The notes under the pieces: model-generated
Databases searched by the model: none
What the model was told of the DNA's origin: nothing
Seen by the model: only the letters and a program-made list of their open reading frames with translations
From: Flavobacterium sp. N3904
GTDB lineage: Bacteria > Bacteroidota > Bacteroidia > Flavobacteriales > Flavobacteriaceae
Assembly (NCBI RefSeq): GCF_025947305.1
Contig: NZ_CP110009.1
Location: forward strand, 1,777,501 to 1,841,500
Direction of reading: 5' to 3'
Length of the DNA stretch: 64,000 nt
In this document: piece by piece, positions 27,137-36,364 of the stretch
Layout of the letters: each line of letters begins with the position of its first letter
How positions within the stretch are numbered: position 1 is the first letter of the stretch
Program-made: the position numbers and the translations under genes

Positions 27137-27168
27137 AATAAAAGCCCTCTTTAGGGCTTTTATTTTTT
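27137..27168 (+). terminator. hairpin terminator or attenuator between gldJ and murF
   Basis: A perfect 12-bp stem (AATAAAAGCCCT with AGGGCTTTTATT), a CTTT loop and a T-tract. It ends only 13-16 bases before the murF start, leaving no room for a separate promoter downstream, so it probably works as a partial terminator unless murF is read from a promoter inside gldJ. Confidence 0.78.
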
Positions 27169-27180
27169 AAACTATTTTTT

Positions 27181-28467
27181 ATGGATATTAAATTCATTCA
27201 TAATTTGTTTTTGAAATGCAATTCTATTTCAATTGACACACGTAAAATTGAAGTAAATTCTTTTTTTATAGCCATAAAAGGAGATAATTTCGATGCAAAT
27301 ACATTTGCAAATGAAGCTTTGGAAAAGGGGGCCTCTTATGTTCTGTTAGACAATAAAGAGTATTATATTGATGAAAGGACAATTATTGTAGAGGATAGTT
27401 TAAAGGCTTTGCAAGAGCTAGCAAAATATCATAGAGATTATTTGGGATTGCCTATAATTGCCTTGACAGGAAGTAACGGAAAAACTACTACAAAAGAATT
27501 GATCAATGTAGTGCTTTCTAAAAAATTTAAAACAAAAGCTACTGTTGGGAATCTAAACAACCATATTGGGGTACCATTGACAATTTTGTCATTTACTGAA
27601 AATACTGAAATAGGTATTGTCGAGATGGGAGCTAATCATAAAAAAGAAATTGAATTCCTTTGTGAAATTGCTAAGCCTGATTATGGATATATAACCAATT
27701 TTGGCAAAGCGCATTTGGAAGGTTTTGGAGGAGTAGAGGGCGTTATTGAGGGGAAAAGCGAAATGTATCACTACCTTTTTGACAATAATAAAATGGCTTT
27801 TGTGAATTTGGAAGATCCAATTCAAGTTGTCAAATCCCATGCTTTGAAATCCTATTCTTTTGGATTAAACAAAGTAAATGCACATGTTGTGATTAAAAAA
27901 ATTGAAGCCAATCCTTTTGTCATTATATCGTATTCTGAACAAATTATCTCAACTCATTTAATAGGGTTGTATAATGCAAACAATATTAATGCAGCCATAG
28001 CGATAGGAACTTATTTTGGCGTTGATAATACAGATATAAAAGACGCATTAGAAAGTTATATTCCTGAAAATAACAGGTCACAATTGATTGTCAGAGGCAC
28101 AAATGAAATTATTTTGGATGCTTATAATGCTAATCCGAGCAGCATGAAAGTGGCCATTGAAAATTTTATTCTTTTGGATAAAAAAAATAAAATAGCTTTT
28201 CTAGGTGATATGTTTGAATTGGGAGAAGAAAGTCTGGAAGAACACAAGTACATCGTTGGTTTGCTTCAAAACAGAAAAGATATTAAATGTTATTTTATCG
28301 GAAAAGATTTTTTTCAAAATAAAGTTAATAGCTCAAGCTGCTTATTTTTTGACTCTTTCGATTCGTTTTCTCTTTCGATTAAAGGTATAGATTTTGATCA
28401 CAATATGATTCTTATCAAGGGTTCGAGAGGAATGGCTTTGGAACGAACATTAGAGTTTATAAAGTAA
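27181..28467 (+). CDS. murF: UDP-MurNAc-tripeptide--D-Ala-D-Ala ligase
   Basis: A 428-residue Mur ligase that adds D-Ala-D-Ala to the peptidoglycan precursor in the cytoplasm. The P-loop GSNGKTTT is at 97-104, followed by EMGANHKKEI (about 147-156) and the C-terminal domain motif DAYNANPSSM (about 308-317). Length is slightly short but normal for Bacteroidota. It follows gldJ across a terminator-like hairpin, so expression probably depends on gldJ read-through. Confidence 0.95.
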   Translation: MDIKFIHNLFLKCNSISIDTRKIEVNSFFIAIKGDNFDANTFANEALEKGASYVLLDNKEYYIDERTIIVEDSLKALQELAKYHRDYLGLPIIALTGSNGKTTTKELINVVLSKKFKTKATVGNLNNHIGVPLTILSFTENTEIGIVEMGANHKKEIEFLCEIAKPDYGYITNFGKAHLEGFGGVEGVIEGKSEMYHYLFDNNKMAFVNLEDPIQVVKSHALKSYSFGLNKVNAHVVIKKIEANPFVIISYSEQIISTHLIGLYNANNINAAIAIGTYFGVDNTDIKDALESYIPENNRSQLIVRGTNEIILDAYNANPSSMKVAIENFILLDKKNKIAFLGDMFELGEESLEEHKYIVGLLQNRKDIKCYFIGKDFFQNKVNSSSCLFFDSFDSFSLSIKGIDFDHNMILIKGSRGMALERTLEFIK

Positions 28468-28472
28468 AATTT

Positions 28473-28510
28473 AAAAGCTCCTTCTAGACTGAACTGAAGG
28501 AGCTTTTTTT
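28473..28510. terminator. bidirectional terminator between murF and the LuxR-type regulator
   Basis: A perfect 12-bp stem (AAAAGCTCCTTC with GAAGGAGCTTTT) between convergent genes, with A- and T-tracts on both sides; it touches the stop codon of the regulator gene. Confidence 0.82.
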
Positions 28511-31382
28511 ATTTGATGGTCATTAAATAGCCAATAAGATTTTCTTTTTTATTTAATTCTAATTTTTTTCGCAACCTATATCTTGCTAATTCTACTCCTC
28601 CTGTTGAAATATTCATGAATTCTGCTATTTCTTTGGTTGACATGTTCATCAATAAATATGTTGATAAATCCATTTCTCGTGGGGAAATTGTTGGGTGTTT
28701 TTCTTTTAATTTTTTAAGGAAATCAAAATGGACATTTTTTAAGTGTTTTTCGAGATCTTTCCAACTTTTATCGGTATGTACCTCTTTTGTTATGCTTTTG
28801 TTTAATTTTATAAATTGAGTTTTGGTATCTTCATCAAAAGTATTACTGTTTATATCTTTTAATTTGTGAATAATTCCGTTTAATATTTTATTTTTTTTAA
28901 CCACTTGTAAAGTGTTGTTAACCAATTCTTTGTCTTTGGAGAGAATTTTGATTTGGAGTTTTTCATTTTCCAATTTTTCTATTTCTTTTTCCAATTCATA
29001 TTGGTCTTGTTTTATTTTCGTCTCTTTTTCTAAATAGAGCCTTCTTTGTTCAATTGTTTCAATGTACTTATTTTGTCTTATTTTCATTTTTATTCGTAGT
29101 CGGATATAATAAATTATGCCTGCGACCATCAATAAGTATATAAAATACGCCACAGAATGTCTGTACCAAGGAGGATATATTCTGAAATTTACTGTAGATA
29201 TATCAGATTCTATTCCGGAACTGTTTTTTACTTTGACCTTCATGATATAATTTCCTTCTTTCAGATTGGTATACTCTTTTATTGTGCTGTTGGACCATGG
29301 ACTCCAATTTTCATCAAATCCTTCCAGTTGGTAAGCGTACTCAAGATTTTCTAAATTTTCATAAGAGGGCGATGAAAAAGAAAATTTTACCTGATTGGAA
29401 GCATAAGACAATTTATAATCTTCCTTTTTATTGTTCCCATTGGCAAGATGTATAGTGTCTTCAGGGAATGAAAAACTTCTGATGAAAGCTTTGGGTTTTA
29501 ATATTGTATTATTTTCGATAGTAGAATCATAGTGTGCTAAACCGTCTGTTAAACCTATAAAAGTATTATTGGAGTCAATGGTATTTATAGAAACAAAATT
29601 GGCTACCAAATTTCCAGTTAAGTTCGATAAAGGAGCTTGTATTGACTTGTATTTGTCACCTTCAATTTTCATTAATACTCCAATAGATTCGTTAAATACG
29701 TACCAGAGGTTTCCATTTGCATCAACTGTTAGTTCATTTATTTTAGGAATAGGAGCGAATACTTTCGTTAGAATTTTGTCTTCAATATATGCATCTTGTG
29801 TTGTTGAATAAGTATAAAAAATATTGTTGGACTGAAAATATACTTTGTTATTTATTTTTTGAAGACTACCAATTCCTGGATTTTGTTCTGTAAACTGGGT
29901 ATATGTTTTGATTGAGTTTACTTTTTTTAAATCGTTACTCAATGTAATCTGATACATGTTTGCATCTTTTTTTAGCCATAAAAAATTTTCATCAACTTCG
30001 AATGAACTGGAGGATTTGTCAATACCTTCTAATTTATTTCTAAATTTTATTCCAGAACTGGTCTTTTCAAAAATTGAAAAGCCATTATAACTTGATCCAA
30101 TAAAAAAATGCGGATGATTGGGGATTGTTTTGAACCCAAAGTATCCTTTTGGATCAATATTTTCAATCATTTTGCCATTATCCAGCTGTAAAGCGCCTTT
30201 GTTACTCGCACATATAAGATTACCATCAATCACTTGTACATTCCATGCTTGAGCAGTTGTTCCTTCTACAAGTTTGAATGAGCCCTCCTTAAAATTGGTG
30301 TTCCAAGGGTGATAAAAGACTCCTTGATTTGTGGCAACATATAAATTTCCTTTGTAAACAACAGAAGAATATACAGTTCCTAAATTAAAGCTAAATCCAA
30401 AATAAGTAAGAAATGAATTTTCATTTACATAGGCTATCCCATTATCTAATCCCAACCACAGGTTGTTGTTATTGTCAATAAATGAACTAAGGACAGTATT
30501 GTTTTGAAGACCTTTGCTGCGATTAATATGTTGAATAATATTTCCATTTAAGTCACAAACAATAACCCCATCTAGTACGGAGTTGATTACTATATAATTT
30601 TTTTTGTAAAGGATACAGCCTAATGAGCCATTTTTTTTGATAAATGCATTGGCTTCTGTGTTCCAAGGCAGGACTTTGTTATTTTCCAATATGAACAATC
30701 CTTTGTCTAAAGTAGTAGACAAAATTTTATTATTATCTAAAGCAACCATTCCCCAAATTTCAGATTGATTCAAGCTATTTGATCCTTTGAGGAGCATAAG
30801 TTTTCCGTTTTTGTATTCCATTATCCCTGAAAAGATATCTTGAACAAATAATCTCGAGTTGGCTATAAACGAGAATTGAAATCTTTTGGGAGCATTAATG
30901 ATTCTGATTTTATTGTTTTTGTAGATGTATAGCCCATCAAAGGATTGAAAAATAACTTCGTCTTTATAAAGATGTATTTTCCAGATAAAATCCATTCTGT
31001 TCAATGTTTTTTTATTCAATAAACTGGAAATGGAAAAATATTCCAATTTGCCTTTTGAATTAGCTTTGAAATAGCCAAACTCATTATAACAGCCCACGTA
31101 TATTTTTCCTAAAGGGTCAATTTTTAGGCATTTAATTGCATTCGAATTGTTGGCTTTGTATTTGTTCCAGGTAGTGCCATCAAATTGTAAAAGACCATCA
31201 TTGTTTCCAAAATACACATTTCCATTTTTATCCTGGTTAATATCCCAGTTTTGAGTTCCTCCTTTATATTCTATTCTGCTATAATTTTTTATATGTGGCA
31301 AACCTATTTTTTTGACCTGACTTATTATATTATTGGACGAGTTAAGACAGATAAGCAGTAAAAAGAGTTTAAATATTTTCAT
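28509..31382 (-). CDS. membrane-spanning sensor-regulator: beta-propeller, Y_Y_Y and LuxR-type HTH
   Basis: A 957-residue one-protein signalling system. Order: signal peptide (about 1-21), two-component-regulator-type propeller repeats in the periplasm (about 30-650, with repeated G-x-DGL/N-x-LW patterns such as LWLGLDNG), Y_Y_Y domain (about 670-735), one membrane segment (about 745-762), a coiled coil (about 768-830), and a LuxR-like helix-turn-helix (about 898-957, TISPREMDLSTYLL and MSTKEIAEFMNIS). It has no histidine kinase or receiver domain, so it is not a hybrid two-component system; the layout is like SusR-type regulators. It is divergent from susC and is the obvious activator of the locus, probably sensing a glucan fragment in the periplasm. 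Confidence 0.88.
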   Translation of the reverse strand: MKIFKLFLLLICLNSSNNIISQVKKIGLPHIKNYSRIEYKGGTQNWDINQDKNGNVYFGNNDGLLQFDGTTWNKYKANNSNAIKCLKIDPLGKIYVGCYNEFGYFKANSKGKLEYFSISSLLNKKTLNRMDFIWKIHLYKDEVIFQSFDGLYIYKNNKIRIINAPKRFQFSFIANSRLFVQDIFSGIMEYKNGKLMLLKGSNSLNQSEIWGMVALDNNKILSTTLDKGLFILENNKVLPWNTEANAFIKKNGSLGCILYKKNYIVINSVLDGVIVCDLNGNIIQHINRSKGLQNNTVLSSFIDNNNNLWLGLDNGIAYVNENSFLTYFGFSFNLGTVYSSVVYKGNLYVATNQGVFYHPWNTNFKEGSFKLVEGTTAQAWNVQVIDGNLICASNKGALQLDNGKMIENIDPKGYFGFKTIPNHPHFFIGSSYNGFSIFEKTSSGIKFRNKLEGIDKSSSSFEVDENFLWLKKDANMYQITLSNDLKKVNSIKTYTQFTEQNPGIGSLQKINNKVYFQSNNIFYTYSTTQDAYIEDKILTKVFAPIPKINELTVDANGNLWYVFNESIGVLMKIEGDKYKSIQAPLSNLTGNLVANFVSINTIDSNNTFIGLTDGLAHYDSTIENNTILKPKAFIRSFSFPEDTIHLANGNNKKEDYKLSYASNQVKFSFSSPSYENLENLEYAYQLEGFDENWSPWSNSTIKEYTNLKEGNYIMKVKVKNSSGIESDISTVNFRIYPPWYRHSVAYFIYLLMVAGIIYYIRLRIKMKIRQNKYIETIEQRRLYLEKETKIKQDQYELEKEIEKLENEKLQIKILSKDKELVNNTLQVVKKNKILNGIIHKLKDINSNTFDEDTKTQFIKLNKSITKEVHTDKSWKDLEKHLKNVHFDFLKKLKEKHPTISPREMDLSTYLLMNMSTKEIAEFMNISTGGVELARYRLRKKLELNKKENLIGYLMTIK

Positions 31383-31575
31383 AAAACAAGTAATTATAAG
31401 TGTCGTTATTTTTTTTAAGGAAAATTCTTTTGCCTTGAATTATTGGGCTTTACAATTGATTTCAAGCTAAAGTATCGCTTTTATCATAAATGTAGTGGTT
31501 TTTTTAAAATTTATTTTTATGAAATAAAGATTTTATTTTTTTAAATAATTAAAAATCAAATATTTAAAAAAAATA

Positions 31576-31625
31576 TGATGTGTTTTTGTAATACGACTAC
31601 AACGTTTTTGATGTGTTTTTGTAAT
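31576..31625 (+). promoter_or_regulatory. 17-bp direct repeats, probable activator site of susC
   Basis: TGATGTGTTTTTGTAAT occurs at 31576-31592 and again without a change at 31609-31625; starts are 33 bases apart, close to three helical turns. Both copies lie upstream of the likely promoter (about -47 to -96), where an activator would bind on one DNA face. The likely protein is the LuxR-type regulator encoded divergently at 28509-31382; this is inference. Confidence 0.7.
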
Positions 31626-31658
31626 GGTTTTTAATTATTAATATAAAAATTTAAGCTA

Positions 31659-31666
31659 TACTATTG
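31659..31666 (+). promoter_or_regulatory. probable -7 element of the susC operon
   Basis: TACTATTG matches TAnnTTTG in 7 of 8 positions, about 40 bases before the susC ATG. No clear -33 TTG is present, as expected for a promoter that needs the upstream activator sites. Confidence 0.5.
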
Positions 31667-31705
31667 CATTAAATAACTAATTAATTAACCAAAATAATCA
31701 GAAAA

Positions 31706-34700
31706 ATGAAATTATTAAAAACATTTATTTTTTGTATTTCGTCATTACTATTCTCAGTTTATGGACAGGCACAGGATGCTACCATAAGAGGAAAGGTCAT
31801 TGACGAAAAGGGGATGCCAATTCCAGGGGCAACAATAGTATTACAGGGAACGACTTTATCAAAAGCGACAGACTTTGATGGGAAGTTTCAAATCGAAGCA
31901 CCGAAAGACGGTACTTTGACAATTAGTTTTATAGGGTATAAAACAGTTCAGGAATCTATTAATGGAAGAACAGACATAACAGTCAAACTAAATTCTATGA
32001 CACAAGACTTAAATGAAGTTGTGGTTGTAGGGTATGGAACTCAAAAGAAAGCTTTGGTAACTGGTGCTGTTTCCAAAATTAAAGCAAAGGCATTAGAGGA
32101 TGTTCCTAATAGTCAAATTGGTCAGATTTTACAAGGAAGAACAACCGGTGTTAGTGTTGCCACTATTTCTGGTCAGCCTGGAGCACTTTCAAGCATTAGA
32201 GTAAGAGGTGTAACAACTTTCAACACATATGGAGGAAATAATCCTTTATGGGTTGTAGATGGGGTCATTATTGATAATGGTGGTGCTAATTTTATTAATC
32301 AATCTGATATAGAATCAATTGAGGTTTTAAAAGATGCGGCTTCATTAGCTATTTACGGTTCACGTGCGGCTTCAGGAGTTGTTTTGGTTACTACCAAAAA
32401 AGGAAAGTTGGGTGGAATTAAAGTAAACTACACTGGTTTTGCGGGGGTTTATGCTCCCGCTAAAAAATTAGAATTGTTAAACGCAACTCAATATGCAACT
32501 ATTATGAATGAAAAATCAGTTGCTGCTGGGGGTAATATTTTGTATCCAAATCCATCCAGTTTGGGCGAAGGTTCAAATTGGCAAGCACAAATTTTTAATA
32601 ATAATGCCTTGCGTTCTTCTCATGAAATTAATTTCAGTGGAGCAAATGAGGTTTCCAATTTTTTCAGTTCTGTAGGATATCAAGATCAAGAAGGTATTGT
32701 AGCTTCTGAAATTTCAAACTATAAAAAATTAAATTTACGTTTGAATTCCTCTCATAAGATTTCGAAATATTTTACAATTGGACAAACGTTAGCATTCACT
32801 AACCAAAAATCGATAGGTGTTGGTAATACAAACAGCGAATTTGGAGGTCCTTTAAGTTCAGCTATAAATTTAGACCCAACTACTCCAGTGGTTGTCACAG
32901 ATCCTGTAGTTGCCAATCAAAGTCCTTATGTAAATAACCCTGTGATAAGAGATCAAAACGGAAATCCTTATGGTATTTCTAAAGTGGTAGGACAGGAAAT
33001 GTCTAATCCTTTGGCTTATATCCAGACTAGATTGGGTAATACAAGTTGGGCCAATGACTTGGTTGGTAATGCCTATCTTCAAATAACTCCAATTCAAGAT
33101 TTGGTTTTCAAATCTTCTTTTGGTGCAAAATTATCAAATTGGGGTTCAGATACTTTCAATCCAGTTGCTTATTTAAGTGCCAATATAAACACTATAAATA
33201 ACAGTTATGTTAGAAATTCAAACAATAGATTTGACTGGAATGTTGAGAACACACTTACTTATACAAAACAATTTGGAGAACATAATTTTAGTTTGTTATT
33301 AGGGCAAGCCTGGTATTCTGACGATAATGTAACAGGTTCAACGGTTACTTATAAAAATTTACCATCCAATAATTATAAAGATGCTTCTTTCAACTGGAAT
33401 ATCCCAGAAACTGACAAAACAGGTTCTGCATATAATAGTTCTGAGCATCGTGTAGAATCAATTTTTGCAAGATTAAATTACAATTATAGCGAAAAATATT
33501 TATTTACAGGAATTATCAGAAGAGATGGATCAACTCATTTTGGAGCCAACTATCAATATGGTGTATTCCCTTCCTTTTCAGCAGGGTGGGTTATTTCTAA
33601 GGAAGATTTTTGGAAAGAAAGCAATGCGGTTAATAGTTTGAAATTAAGAGGTAGTTACGGACTTAATGGTAATGATGCGATCTTAAACTTTGGATATATG
33701 CCTCTTATTAATGGTGGTGCTAATTATCCTATTGGAAATCCGGGTTCAATAGTTACAGGTTATAGCCCAAATTCGCCTGCAAATCCTGATTTGAAATGGG
33801 AAGCTACAGCTGCTTCTGACATCGGATTGGATGCAACTCTTTTTAATAACTTCAATATTGTATTTGATGTATATAATAAAAAGACATCCGATATCTTGCA
33901 AGAAGTACAAATACCAGGTTATGTAGGTTATCCAAATAATCCTGTTGGAAACGTTGCTGACATGGTAAACAAAGGGGTTGAATTTGAATTGGGTTACCAT
34001 AAAGAATTTGGAAAAGTAAATTTCTCTGTAAACGGAAATGTATCTTATAACAATAACGAAGTTACTTACTTAGGAAATGGAATTGATTATATTACCACTG
34101 GAGCTGCAGGATTCCAATCTATGGGTAATATAACAAGATCTGCAGTAGGACAATCATATAACTCTTTCTTTGGATATCAAACTGCGGGAATTTTTCAAAC
34201 GCAAGCAGATGTTAACGCTTATACAAATTCAACTGGTGGATTGATTCAACCAGATGCAAAACCTGGGGATTTCCGTTGGGTAGATAATAATAAAGATGGA
34301 AAAATCTCTGATGATGACAGAGCATTCCTAGGAAAATCAATTCCAGATTTCAATTTCGGTTTGACTTTAAATCTTAGTTACAGTGGTTTTGATTTTATGG
34401 CATTTTTTCAGGGAGCAACAGGAAATAAGATTTTTCAAGGGTTACGTCGTTTAGACATTCAAAATGCAAATTACCAGACAGATGCCTTAGGACGTTGGAC
34501 AGGTGAAGGTACTTCAAATGATTATCCGAGATTGACCAATAATGACACCAATCATAATTTTGACAGATTATCTAATTTCTATTTGGAAGACGGAGATTAT
34601 GCACGTCTTAAATTAGTGACTCTTGGTTATTCTTTGCCAACCAAATTAATTAATCAAATTGGAGCTACAAAATTCAGATTGTATGTTACGGGTGAAAATT

Positions 34701-34822
34701 TACTTACTCTTACAAAATACACAGGATACGATCCAGAAATTGGAGGTGATATTACAGGAATTGACAGAGGATATTATCCTCAAGCAAGAGGTTTTATCTT
34801 AGGAGCTAATTTACAGTTTTAA
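31706..34822 (+). CDS. SusC/RagA family TonB-dependent outer-membrane transporter
   Basis: A 1038-residue receptor. A signal peptide (about 1-22) is followed by a carboxypeptidase-regulatory-like domain (about 25-100, GKVIDEKGMPIPGATIVL), the SusC signature EVVVVGYGTQKK (104-115), the plug domain to about 230, and a large beta-barrel ending in YPQARGFILGANLQF with a terminal Phe. It imports oligosaccharides through the outer membrane with TonB energy, forming a lidded complex with the SusD-like protein encoded 14 nt downstream. First gene of the polysaccharide locus behind the direct-repeat promoter. Confidence 0.96.
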   Translation: MKLLKTFIFCISSLLFSVYGQAQDATIRGKVIDEKGMPIPGATIVLQGTTLSKATDFDGKFQIEAPKDGTLTISFIGYKTVQESINGRTDITVKLNSMTQDLNEVVVVGYGTQKKALVTGAVSKIKAKALEDVPNSQIGQILQGRTTGVSVATISGQPGALSSIRVRGVTTFNTYGGNNPLWVVDGVIIDNGGANFINQSDIESIEVLKDAASLAIYGSRAASGVVLVTTKKGKLGGIKVNYTGFAGVYAPAKKLELLNATQYATIMNEKSVAAGGNILYPNPSSLGEGSNWQAQIFNNNALRSSHEINFSGANEVSNFFSSVGYQDQEGIVASEISNYKKLNLRLNSSHKISKYFTIGQTLAFTNQKSIGVGNTNSEFGGPLSSAINLDPTTPVVVTDPVVANQSPYVNNPVIRDQNGNPYGISKVVGQEMSNPLAYIQTRLGNTSWANDLVGNAYLQITPIQDLVFKSSFGAKLSNWGSDTFNPVAYLSANINTINNSYVRNSNNRFDWNVENTLTYTKQFGEHNFSLLLGQAWYSDDNVTGSTVTYKNLPSNNYKDASFNWNIPETDKTGSAYNSSEHRVESIFARLNYNYSEKYLFTGIIRRDGSTHFGANYQYGVFPSFSAGWVISKEDFWKESNAVNSLKLRGSYGLNGNDAILNFGYMPLINGGANYPIGNPGSIVTGYSPNSPANPDLKWEATAASDIGLDATLFNNFNIVFDVYNKKTSDILQEVQIPGYVGYPNNPVGNVADMVNKGVEFELGYHKEFGKVNFSVNGNVSYNNNEVTYLGNGIDYITTGAAGFQSMGNITRSAVGQSYNSFFGYQTAGIFQTQADVNAYTNSTGGLIQPDAKPGDFRWVDNNKDGKISDDDRAFLGKSIPDFNFGLTLNLSYSGFDFMAFFQGATGNKIFQGLRRLDIQNANYQTDALGRWTGEGTSNDYPRLTNNDTNHNFDRLSNFYLEDGDYARLKLVTLGYSLPTKLINQIGATKFRLYVTGENLLTLTKYTGYDPEIGGDITGIDRGYYPQARGFILGANLQF

Positions 34823-34836
34823 TAAAAAATATAATC

Positions 34837-36345
34837 ATGAAAATAACTAATAATAAGTATATCTTAATTGCTATTGCAATTATATTTACAATGGGATCGT
34901 GTTCAAAAGACTTTTTAGACGTTTCACCAGAAGGAGTATATACCGATGATAATTACTATAAAACTCCAGCGCAAGCTTATGCTGCTCTTATAGCTGTCTA
35001 TGACCCAATTAGAACCAATTCTGGAGGTTTTGACAATATGATTACACTAATGAATTCAGGTTCAGATGATCATTATGCTGGCGGTGGTTCTGCTACTGAT
35101 GGAGCAGGAGTACAAGGGTTTTCTAACTATTCTATTGATGGTAATACCATGCCAGGAAGTTTTTGGAGTACTCCTTATCAAGGTATATTAAGAGCCAATA
35201 TATTACTTGGTAAATTGCCTTCAATTCCTATGAGTGAAACTGATAAAATAAGATACGCAGCAGAAGCAAAAGGATTACGTGCCTATTTTTATTTCAATTT
35301 GGTAAGAATGTTTGGTCATGTACCATTAATTCTAGAACCACTTAATGCATCAGATGCTTTAAATGTACCTCAGGCAAGTGCTGATGATGTATATGCTCAA
35401 ATCGAAAAAGATTTACTAGAAGCAATACCTGTTCTTCCAGTTACTATTCCTGCTGCTGAAGCAGGTCGTTTGTCAAAAGGAGCTGTAACAGCATTATTGG
35501 GGAAAGTATATTTATATGAAAAAAAGTATGCTTTATCAGCTGAGCAATTGGCATTGGTAAATGGTGTACCGGGAACTACAAGTCCTTATGGCTATAAATT
35601 ATTGACAAAGTTTAGTGACCTATGGGTGGTAAGCAATAAATTTAATTCAGAATCAATTCTTGAAATAGCTCACAGCAACAAAGGTGGATCAAGCTGGAAT
35701 GTATGGGGTCAAGGAGTTGATGAAGGAAATTCTGTGAATGTCATGGTTGGACCTAGAAGTTATTCCAGACCTGTAGCATCTCCTGCACCAAACTTACCTT
35801 CTGGATGGAGTTTTAATCCAATTACACAAGACTTATATGATGCAATCAAAACAGACCCTCGTTTTGCAGCTACTGTTCTTGATATGAAAGCACTAAAAGC
35901 AGCTGGCGAAGCCGATTATATACCAGGTTATGCTGATACAGGATATTTTACAAACAAATTTATACCTACTCAGGCTGATGTATCAACTGGTTCTGGAGAT
36001 GCGGTTTTAAATTATCAACAAGATACGTATGCAATACGTTTGGCAGATACTTATTTGATGGAAGCTGAGGCTTTAGGAGGAACTGGAGTAAGAGCACAAG
36101 CTCTTTTAGATGCAGTTAGAGCCAGAGTTGGATTGGCATCAATACCAGTATCACAAGATGCAATTGCAAATGAGCGTAGATTAGAGTTGGCTGGCGAAGG
36201 TCACCGTTGGTTTGACTTAGTGAGAACAGGTAAAGCTGCAACTAAATTAGCCAGTAGAGGATTTAAAGCTGGGAAAAACGAAATTTTCCCAATTCCAGTT
36301 AGAGAATTAGAGAACACTTTGATTGTTCAAAATCCAAATTATTAA
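34837..36345 (+). CDS. SusD/RagB family surface glycan-binding lipoprotein
   Basis: A 502-residue lipoprotein with lipobox Cys at residue 22 (MGSCSKDFLD). The SusD-like N-terminal part has FLDVSPEGVYTDDNYYKTPAQAYAA, and the C-terminal RagB/SusD region has NERRLELAGEGHRWFDLVRTG (quoted here as landmarks near residues 25-48 and 445-465). It forms the lid on the SusC-like transporter and binds glycan at the cell surface. It starts 14 nt after susC and lies in the same transcript. Confidence 0.96.
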   Translation: MKITNNKYILIAIAIIFTMGSCSKDFLDVSPEGVYTDDNYYKTPAQAYAALIAVYDPIRTNSGGFDNMITLMNSGSDDHYAGGGSATDGAGVQGFSNYSIDGNTMPGSFWSTPYQGILRANILLGKLPSIPMSETDKIRYAAEAKGLRAYFYFNLVRMFGHVPLILEPLNASDALNVPQASADDVYAQIEKDLLEAIPVLPVTIPAAEAGRLSKGAVTALLGKVYLYEKKYALSAEQLALVNGVPGTTSPYGYKLLTKFSDLWVVSNKFNSESILEIAHSNKGGSSWNVWGQGVDEGNSVNVMVGPRSYSRPVASPAPNLPSGWSFNPITQDLYDAIKTDPRFAATVLDMKALKAAGEADYIPGYADTGYFTNKFIPTQADVSTGSGDAVLNYQQDTYAIRLADTYLMEAEALGGTGVRAQALLDAVRARVGLASIPVSQDAIANERRLELAGEGHRWFDLVRTGKAATKLASRGFKAGKNEIFPIPVRELENTLIVQNPNY

Positions 36346-36364
36346 TACTTTAAATTAAGATATT

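Larger units (their letters stand above)
31383..31705. other. intergenic control region of 323 nt between the regulator and susC
   Basis: No gene seen; very AT-rich. It holds two identical 17-bp direct repeats at 31576-31592 and 31609-31625 and a probable -7 element at 31659-31666. No convincing promoter for the divergent regulator gene was found. Confidence 0.7.

Noticed and set aside
28509..31382. Hybrid two-component system reading of the propeller/Y_Y_Y protein
   Set aside because: The sequence after the membrane segment has only a coiled coil and a LuxR-type HTH; no histidine kinase, ATPase or receiver domain is present.
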